Notes under the pieces: model-generated | The model's input: the letters and a program-made list of their open reading frames with translations, nothing else | What the model was told of the DNA's origin: nothing | Databases searched by the model: none | Program-made: the position numbers and the translations under genes | From: Carex sylvatica | Lineage: Eukaryota > Streptophyta > Magnoliopsida > Poales > Cyperaceae | DNA: 64,000 nucleotides | Direction: 5' to 3' | NCBI GenBank assembly: GCA_964058845.1 | Contig: CAXKVR010000932.1 | Coordinates: 30,496 to 94,495 of the forward strand | Shown: positions 56,351 to 64,000 of the stretch, piece by piece | Position numbering within the stretch: position 1 is the first letter of the stretch | Layout of the letters: every line of letters starts with the position of its first letter

Positions 56351-56697
56351 TACTACTTTACATAAAGCAACAAAACAATTAAAAAATAGATCACAATTAA
56401 GATCAACATACAAATCACAATTAATACTTCTAGTTGTTTGTTGAGAATCGAAGATACTTCTGTCTCATTTCAATATATTACAACTTGTCTGTAAGGTTGC
56501 TGCATATGAGGATTTAAACTTACGTTACACAAATTGGCAGTGTTGTCGCAACAGCCCATGCATTGATTGCACCTTGGACATATATAAAATTTTCTCCTCG
56601 GATTCTGTATGGTCTTCCAAAGCTTCACAACAGTCGGCTTAAGACATCTATTGTAATTATAAAGTTCTGATGAGTAACGACTACTTTGGCTACTCAT
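56351..56697 (-). pseudogene. GRF zinc-finger/transmembrane small protein, copy B (stopped)
   Basis: The ATG at 56697 gives MSSQSSRYSSELYNYNRCL, then KLWKTIQNPRRKFYICPRC and QCMGCCDN, a GRF-type zinc finger, ending HMQQPYRQVVIY at TGA 56470-56472. Copy A has CGA (Arg) there. After the stop the same frame continues into a coil and hydrophobic helix (LIVICMLILIVIYFL), with a further one-base change at the C-terminal end. Lesions differ from copy A, so both decayed after duplication from an intact gene. The cellular role of this protein family is not established. Confidence 0.65.
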
Positions 56698-57009
56698 TTC
56701 GCCTATACAAAACAAAAAATAACATTAATTACTAAATCCTAGTTTAAATTAGTTGTTCCCTAATTTAAGAAAATATTCAAAGTAACGATTAAAATAAACA
56801 GAAATTAAAAGAGGAAAGAGTGATCTAGCATACAAATTAATGACTCCGAGAGAGGAAATGCTGATCTTTATCCGTCGATTGATTTGGTAAGTTAAAATTC
56901 GCAGCTAGCAATATAGTAGAATACTTAATTTGGGGATATACTGGAAGGCTCTGGAGAGAGATGAATCGATCGACCTAGGATTTATTGGAATATATAAAAT
57001 ATATAACAA

Positions 57010-57337
57010 CATCACTATCGATTCAATATGGTAATGAGTTGTTATTACTTTGTACTACACCAACGGATCATGAAATAGTCAGATGGTAACAGTAACCTCC
57101 TCAGTGTCATCGACCGGTTAACCGAACTGATGTTCAAGAGTCGCTCAATACTAACTGTTCGTGAAATTTAACTAATGGCAAAGGAGGGGGTCCATCAACG
57201 CCAAAGATTTGTTATCCATAACCGATGGTAGAAAGTTCAACATAATTACAGCGCTGCCACTCATGACGTGCACCATATGTGCGAAAGCACATGTGACAGT
57301 AAATGAGCAATGGAAAAATTATTTTTTGTAGTAGTGT
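57010..57337 (+). repeat. CACTA-like terminal fragment (copy B)
   Basis: Counterpart of 21850-22173. It ends ATTTTTTGTAGTAGTGTATA, keeping the CACTACTACAAAAAA terminus better than copy A does. Confidence 0.55.
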
Positions 57338-57685
57338 ATAGGACCAAATGATCATGCTTATCTTTGATAGCTAATTATAGCTAATTATTGAAATCTAATT
57401 TGTGAAAGTGAGAATAAAAACTTCACATAGATAGATAATTTGAAGGTCCTGAATTAATTACATGCGTATGAATTGGTGTAATTTCATATGATTGACCCAC
57501 ATAGTTCGAAAGGCCCCATCAATTACATATGCATATTAACCGGTGTGCTAATTAATTGCATGCATATATATATGCATGCATGTAGAGTGTCCTGAATTGA
57601 ATTTATATATAGTTCAATTAATTATTATGACTCATGTTTGTATATTATCATCCCTAATTATGTGTGTGTGTGTGTGTGTGTGTGT

Positions 57686-58322
57686 AGGAACTGCCAACAA
57701 TAATTTTACCATCAAGACTTCCACAATTTCATAACTTGAAGGTTTTCGTTGTTTTCATTTGTACATATTATTTTTTACAAATGAAAACTTAGATTATAAA
57801 GAGCTGTCCAAACTTGACAAAGCTCACAATAGTACAACATGAGGATTGTGTAAGTAAATGTATATTTTTTCAACTTGTATAATATATAGCTTCAATTCCA
57901 TGCATCAATTAATTAATTGTTGTAAGTTAAAGTAAATTAAGATCTACTTATCTATTAATTAATTGTTAATTTGATGCAATATTGTGAGGCAACACTGCCA
58001 CTTGAGGATAGATTTGTACATTTTCTAGCAATAATTCCAAGGAGGGTTCAAGCATCTCCAAGAAAAAATCTAGAGATGGTAGAGATCAAGTACTGGAGGT
58101 TTGATTCCATGGTGTGACGAGTAATGCGACATCTGATGCTTGGTACAAAAGAATTGGAAAATTTAGGAACTATCGTGTAATGAATGGTTATTACGATGAT
58201 CCATATAAGACGCATAATGGAGGAAAGTATACTTATAGTGACTGGGATTGGGGAGTTCTATAGTTCGATGTGCAGGACTCGACACTGTACAAGTCGAGAA
58301 GAGCTTGCTGTTATACTAGGTA
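57686..58322 (+). pseudogene. F-box/LRR-like gene fragment, copy B
   Basis: Counterpart of 22554-23188. LPSRLPQFHNLKVFVVFICT is followed by a TAG where copy A has TGG (Trp), then IIKSCPNLTKLTIVQHEDC and the donor TGT|GTAAGT. The second block reads YCEATLPLEDRFVHFLAIIP and LEMVEIKYWRF before a stop. No start codon or F-box was seen. Tentative family call. Confidence 0.4.
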
Positions 58323-58511
58323 GCTAGCTAGATATGTTCAGGATTTAATATATTTTGTATTGATTACACATGTTGCATTTACATGAATTTAATTTGTGCA
58401 TGGATGTTGTATTTTGGGTATGCATGCATGAACATTAAATATTTTCAGCCTATATATATATGTGTGTTCATAAATGTTATGTACAATTAATATTTTCTTG
58501 AAGTTTGGATG

Positions 58512-58548
<37 letters not shown>

Positions 58549-58919
58549 CAAGTATTTTTGAAATTATAGCATTTAATGTTGAATGATGAATCTGAATTAA
58601 TTACATGCATTTGTGCATGCAATGTGTGTTATTATTGTTCTGTTAATGATTACAACACAAAAGATATTAATTAGGAGCAAGTTAATATTTAGTTAATTTT
58701 CTATTGAGTGAATTGGCATATCATGTACATGATATTAAATAATTATCTCATTATTAATTATAATTACACCATATATTAGATATCTTTGAATTAACTTAAT
58801 AACACGATACACATAACCATCAGTACTTGAATGCATTGAGAAGAAGTTTTTTACTTTTTAGTCAAGCTATATATATTTAATAATTAATTAGCTCTAAGTA
58901 CCAATAGCAAGTACATATT

Positions 58920-59258
58920 ACCTGTTAGAACATCCCCATCAATTCAAAAAAACTACAGGGTAGGTATTGATCAAACTTTGCTGACGGTTCATCTACATCA
59001 CAGATAGTAAAGATTATCACATCTACACTATCTGTTTAATAACCCAACCGATGTGAAATAGTCAATCAAAATCAACGGTTGGTTAAAAATTAACCGATGG
59101 AAAAAATGGGGACCGTCAGCTCCATCAATTTTTTAAACGGCAACAAATGGTAGAAAGTTCAACGTAATTACAGCGCTGCCACTCTTGACGAGCGCCATCT
59201 GTGCGGAAGTACATCCAATGGTAAAGGAGCGATGGAAAAAATATTTTTTGTAGTAGTG
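58920..59258 (+). repeat. CACTA-like terminal fragment (copy B)
   Basis: Counterpart of 23800-24108, ending ATATTTTTTGTAGTAGTG, with inner ACCGATGG and GGTAGAAAGTTCAACG units. Confidence 0.55.
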
Positions 59259-60580
59259 GGATAAGATGCTAGGACTTAGAAATACATCAGCCAATTTTAT
59301 TGAATTCATGCAAAAAAATTCAGTCATGCAAAAGGCAGGTAGACTTCCTTTTTATTTTTTGGATTGGATTTTGTCCAAAGGGCTTTGGACAAAGCCTAAA
59401 GCCTCATCCAAAGCTAAGTTTAAACATGCGATTTGTATTGAGATTCGTGCAAACATATTTAAAACTTAATAAATTTAAATGGCTCCTTGTATCTAAATGT
59501 TTTTATGAATTTTGATGCAAATTAGACGGTTTAGGTTTGACTTTGGATAAGACTTTGTCCAAAGTCATTTGTACAAAACCCCTATTTTTTTTTTTCAAAA
59601 ATAATGTGGTGGGGCGCACATGATCACGCTCTATGAATAATATATGGATTGCAGCTAGGGAAAAATGCTTGGCAAATGCATGCAGGGTAACGCCAGCAAG
59701 CACCATCGGGTGGTTGATATATGGATACCTTTTCATTTTGTTTTCTTATTATAACAATTGTGAGTAGATACGTAAAGATTGTGACTCCGATATACGACAT
59801 AATTTTTTTTATACAATATTACAACTTAATTTGTGGTCTTGGTAGGAGCTATGTCGAATTTTGCTATTGCTGGTTAGCATACATGGAAATAAAACATTAA
59901 GGGTATATTTATTTTTGTTTGAATTAAAGATATGTTCTTAATTGATCTGTACTTAATTTCTTCTCAAAATTGAATTAGTTCAGAGCTAACGAAATAGCAT
60001 ACATTTTTCTTCTTATATTTTTTTCATTAGCTTTTTTTTTTCTTTTTATTATTCTTTTTTGGGTTATGGTTGTTCAAATATGGATCTTAGAATATCTCCC
60101 TCGACTTGACACTGTTGTTGGCATTAGTTTGACTTTCATTTTTTGGTTTGATAATTTTATGGTGTTGCGTTGGCATCAGAAAAACAAGCAATTCAATTTT
60201 ATCTAAAGACCCACAAATTTATCTCTGTATTTAACATGAACAATTATTACGTGATTTGACATGTATATAAGTTCGTAATCTAACTTGTAAAAACCAAAAA
60301 TAACACCACAAAAATTATGTTTAAGCTCTTTAATATTCTATATATTAATTAGATCCAATACACATGCACATACTAATAGCTCACTCAATATATAACAAAA
60401 CATGTACAATATATATTATCTCAACAACATTAATTGGAATAACACAAGTACTTCCGAGAAAACATTGCAAATCAAATATATATAAAAAAAAGACAAAAAG
60501 CCAACAAAATAGCAAGCAATAATTCATATTAATTGACACTTAATTCCATTACCTCGATTTATTTAATATTTCATGACTCA
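59259..60580. other. BAHD5 3' flank, copy B spacer
   Basis: Collinear with 24109-25435. No gene. A module GTGGTGGGGCGCACATGATC lies at about 59605, and 60290-60580 is the conserved BAHD 3' flank. Confidence 0.45.
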
Positions 60581-62040
60581 TCACAAATGGGAACGTCTAA
60601 ACAACAGCTCCTCGTAGAACACCTTATTGAATCGTTGCATGATTGAAGAATCAAGCGCAGGAACAACTTTTATACAACCATCTTTTCCCAGTTCTTCTAC
60701 TATGTAGATGACTCTATTTTCTGTACATCGTTCCCATGTATAAAGTTGTGGAGCACCCCATCCGAAATCTAAATCACATAATCTCAATCTAAGAATGGTT
60801 CGAATACGAAGATTACATTCTGAAACTTCTCTCACTCTGACTGTCTTGTTGCAATTCACTTCCAAGTAATCAAAAAATGATCTGATGTACTCCTCAGTGA
60901 GTCCATCAACGGAAGCTTTCACGGTTGCTGCCAAATCACCAATTGGATTTGACGTAATCTTTGACACTTCGGATGATGCAGAGATCCGCATCCCAGCATT
61001 TCCACAATATGCTGTGAGCGGGGGACTTAGGCGGCTGCGCAAGTCAGCAGTAAAAGAGAGACGTGATTTACTGTTGGGAGGTAGTCCTTTGGCAATGCAA
61101 TAGCACTTCCAGACCAGTGCGGAAACCACAGAGAAGGTCGAAAAAGTAGTGGTAGCCGTGTGATTGCGACCCTCGTTGCATCGGTTTTTGAGGTGCCTAA
61201 TTTGTTCTTTTGAGAGCCTCAACACACTTCAAACACAAGAATCCGGATGATTATCTCTTTTTATTTGTTCATCAGTTGTGTACTCCGGGAAATCAAAGCT
61301 GATTTTTGGGGGAGACCGAGCCCGAAGTGGGGTGTTGTCGAAGGAGGGTGGGACGATGCTTTTTAGGTCTCCTTGGGCAATTCTACTCCAAGTTTGGTAA
61401 AAATCAGCAGAGCTCTGACCATCCATTATAATGTGATTACAGGAAGTACCTAGTACCACGCTACCACATTTTAGATAGGTTACCTGCCGTGCAAGGAGCA
61501 TGCATGTGGTTGGTTAAATAACAAAAATTATTTCTCATGCATTAATCAAAATTAATTAATATTTGTGATCACATTAACACTAGCTGGAATGTTGTGAAAT
61601 TAAGGCTTAATTATATTATTATCTTAAGATTAAGTATAAACCTGCAGCATTACGAGGCAAGACGGATGCTCCTCTTTAGGAATAAAAAGGTCTATGAGCT
61701 CTGGCGACATTGGCTCGAATTGAATGCTATCAGCAGTGCGGTCCAACTGGGCTACCACAAAGGGTACTCCCTCAGCATTGCAAACTACCTGGTGACGGTC
61801 ATCATGGCCGACCACGCAGCGACCAGCGAGAGGGTAGAATAGCACGAGTGCTTTGGTGAGAGCCGACTTCAAGAGCTCAGCAGAGAAGAAGTCATTGGCA
61901 CCATTGGTGTTTTTGTACAGATATAAGGAGCAGTTGAGCTTGCTGCTCGGAAAAGTGAGATCTAGATTCGACAGCACCGGCATCTCACTCGGGGTGTTTT
62001 CTGATGGAACCACCAAGCTTGACTCTAATATTTCCACCAT
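60581..62040 (-). pseudogene. BAHD5: HCT-like acyltransferase with premature stop
   Basis: Duplicate of BAHD2. Exon 1 is 62040-61642 (133 codons, MVEILESSLVVPSENTP). The phase-0 intron is 158 bp and exon 2 is 61483-60581. Codon 218 (61231-61229) is TGA where BAHD2 has TTA (DSCV*SVL versus DSCVLSVL), so translation would stop at 217 of 433 residues, after HIIMDG (His150, Asp154) but before DFGWG. Downstream of the stop the frame is otherwise open and DFGWG is intact, so inactivation is recent. Segment 61321-61439 matches BAHD3 rather than BAHD2, a conversion tract. The region holding the BAHD2 TATA units is deleted upstream (junction at about 62290). Enzyme activity is not expected. Confidence 0.92.
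61321..61439 (-). other. Gene-conversion tract, BAHD3-like sequence inside BAHD5
   Basis: Over about 119 bp, BAHD5 agrees with BAHD3 at about 19 positions where BAHD2 and BAHD3 differ, and with BAHD2 at one. Outside, BAHD5 again follows BAHD2. The encoded stretch is HIIMDGQSSADFYQTWSRIA, then QGDLKSIVPPSFD; BAHD2 has RSSSHFYQTWSTIARGD. Confidence 0.8.
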
Positions 62041-63472
62041 CATTGGTTCTGTTACTTCATTTGGCCTTTGCTCGGTTGTTAATTTCAGATTGATTTGTTT
62101 TGATATGTGTGAGAGTCCCCATTTATCGGCTGTGGAGAGTGGATGCAATCTAATTTTAATTTCGGATCGATTGTCTCTTATTTTAGTCCAATAATAATGT
62201 ATTGAGATTCGAAAATTAAAAATACAATGGAAAGAGATATCATTTCATTTCTCAATAATTAAAAAGCATATTGAGTATTAATTCAAACAGTATCGTTATA
62301 ATGCTCATAAGGTTCATGAGCATCTACAAAATCATAGTAAATAACAAAAATAAATTACTAACAATCTGACCTAATAAATATTTTATTATAGCGTGGAGGC
62401 TGAATTTTCTGAAAACTAATTATATTCATCAAGATATATTTAAATTGAATCATAATTATTGCTATAATTAAAATACTTCATGAATAGAGGAATAAATTAC
62501 AAAAATTTCTTAAAAACATCAGAAATTGTAAATTAAATTTACAATTAATCAAATATTTTAATTTTTCAACGTCAGATGATACGTATTAGTTAATCAAATG
62601 TTAATAAGAACATCAAATTTAATAATATTAACTAATCAGATTATCTAATTAGTCAGATGATACGTATTCAAATATGCTAAAATAATTCCACTTATAAAAT
62701 AGAAGCGTACAGACGACAAAAAGAAAACAGAATGGACAGATGTACAAGAATCCACTAGTTTATATTATTTTATACGTATATAAAATTGACCCCCTATATT
62801 AAGGGCATTTAAAAACAGCAGTTCCAAATGAACATATGTAAAGGACTAAAATTAAATGTGTTCAGTTTATTTAGGCAATCATGGTGTAGCATGAACCATG
62901 AAGCATATTTAAAATTGTTGGGCAATAATATAGTGAAACAAGTCTAATCTAATTATTCATCTCCTTTGGCAAGCAATGCGTCTTTCTTCTCCAAAATTCC
63001 TGCGACTTTTTGTCCCAAATCAAAAACCTAGATAATGTAATCACAAAATTCCTTCTTCAATCTTCCGATTACTTGACAGACTCGGCCGGACTCGGTCTGA
63101 TTCGGCCTGACTCAGGTTGACTCGGATAAAAAATTGGATAACTCGTCCAATTTAATCCGATTCAACCGAGTTTTGATAAAAATATCGCATGGGCATGAAA
63201 CTCGGACGAAACTTGGCTCGGATCCGACCGATGATGTTCTGACTCGACCGAGTCAGCTTGGACTCGACCAATTTTCCAATACATGCATTTTTGGCCAACA
63301 AACTACATTTTGATAAATGGTAAACATCTGTAAGTGATCTACTAATCACAAAATTAAGTTACTAATTTAAATAAATTAATTAATTTAAATAAAAAATTAT
63401 CACAATATCATCTCAGAAATCGCTTCTTCTCTTCCTCTTTCTCTTCTATTGGATTTGAGTGAATTGTGAGTA
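62041..63472. other. Upstream flank of BAHD5, end of copy B
   Basis: No gene. 62041-62290 and 62291-62640 match BAHD2 flanks on either side of the missing 389 bp. 63060-63280 is rich in ACTCGG/CCGAGT units like the hAT-like element at 5500-6376, but with no ends found. 63290-63472 again matches copy A. Confidence 0.45.
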
Positions 63473-64000
63473 CGGAATCGGCTCACTAGCACTAAAGGCT
63501 CAAAGATAACAGAGTGAGCAACTAAGACTCAAGAGATAAATGATTTGATCTCGCAGGATCACTCTAAGAATTGTTATATTTATTAAGCTTGAGATTAATT
63601 GTGAATATTGAAGTTTAAGTGCACAAGCAACAACGACTTTATATAGATCTAGGAATTCGAAATATTGAAATTAGGGGCGACTATAGTGATTATTCAAACC
63701 TTGATATTGCTTCTATTTATAAGGAGCTGATAAAAATGAGGTAAGTGGTCCCGACCATTGCAACGGTTCATGGACCGTTACAACGATAGGTCAATTTATA
63801 CAGATTTGGATTACGGGAACCATAATGGTGGATTTTTGCATATAACAGTGGATTTTATGTATAACGGTCATGGACCGTTACAATGGTTCCCTCAACAAAA
63901 ATTCTCTAGAATGCCGATCGTTAGGTGACGGTTCTGATCAATTTAAACAGTCACAGACTTGGCTTAGATTTATTTATTTATTTGCAATGGTTCCTGGACC
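63473..64000 (-). repeat. Probable part of an LTR with repeated motif
   Basis: The minus strand has a TATA-like CTCCTTATAAATAGAAGC (about 63708-63726) and, upstream of it, three or four copies of a motif like GGTCCATGAACCGTTGCAATGG (63756-63785, 63860-63890, 63984-64000). A promoter with upstream repeats and no coding frame suggests an LTR U3 region. It runs off the window, so ends and family are unknown. Confidence 0.35.

Larger units (their letters stand above)
52151..63472 (+). repeat. Segmental duplication copy B (about 11.3 kb)
   Basis: Direct-orientation counterpart of 17550-28865, offset about 34.6-35.1 kb. It carries the BAHD5 pseudogene in place of BAHD2. Private features are a 0.6-kb stretch at 54470-55095, an expanded ATT microsatellite at 55929-55986, longer GT and TA tracts at 57660 and 58519, and loss of the 389-bp BAHD promoter region. 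Confidence 0.9.

Noticed and set aside
1..64000. CRISPR arrays, operons, ribosome binding sites or phage genes
   Set aside because: The DNA is plant nuclear; the repeats seen are transposons and microsatellites, not spaced direct repeats.

Overview
The window is nuclear DNA of a flowering plant: AT-rich, with a phase-0 intron in every recognisable gene and plant-type CACTA, hAT-like, Helitron, Copia, LINE and foldback elements throughout. No tRNA, rRNA, organelle or bacterial genes were seen, and nothing fixes the species. The host genes are a cluster of BAHD acyltransferases of the hydroxycinnamoyl-CoA transferase (HCT-like) type. There are five loci: BAHD1 (7527-9479, minus, open, with DFRWG in place of DFGWG), BAHD2 (25436-26895, minus, intact), BAHD3 (31857-36195, minus, split by a young Copia element), BAHD4 (46354-48142, plus, intact, the most divergent) and BAHD5 (60581-62040, minus, stopped at codon 218). 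Each has two exons, with the intron directly after a conserved Gln codon near residue 130-135. BAHD2, 3 and 5 form one close group that shares its 5' and 3' flanks. Layout: 1-2339 is one end of a CACTA transposon with a TNP2-like transposase. 2340-7526 is non-genic, with a Helitron terminus and two small DNA elements. 7527-9479 is BAHD1. 9818-12316 is an internally inverted Copia derivative. 13-17.5 kb holds a hAT-like element, foldback elements and a Helitron carrying an Mn-superoxide-dismutase exon. 17550-28865 is segmental copy A, which includes BAHD2. A LINE remnant, BAHD3 with its Copia insertion and a solo LTR follow to 38 kb. 40.4-44.5 kb is a dense array of foldback elements in TA/GA microsatellites, with a nested CACTA element. 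BAHD4 is followed by a short Helitron and an Ulp1-like protease remnant. 52151-63472 is segmental copy B, which includes BAHD5. The last 0.5 kb looks like part of an LTR. The main novelty is a family of small non-autonomous Copia elements (two copies here) that lack protease, most of integrase and reverse transcriptase. In that place they carry a PB1 domain resembling the plant TPR-PB1 (Phox/CLMP1) proteins, fused in frame between Gag zinc knuckles and a Copia RNase H. One copy split BAHD3 recently: its LTRs differ at one base in 347 and it has a 5-bp target duplication. The other copy is inverted inside its own LTR ends. The BAHD cluster itself shows duplication, gene conversion (BAHD3-like sequence in BAHD5), promoter deletion and pseudogenisation. 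All boundaries were read by eye; no database search or alignment program was run.
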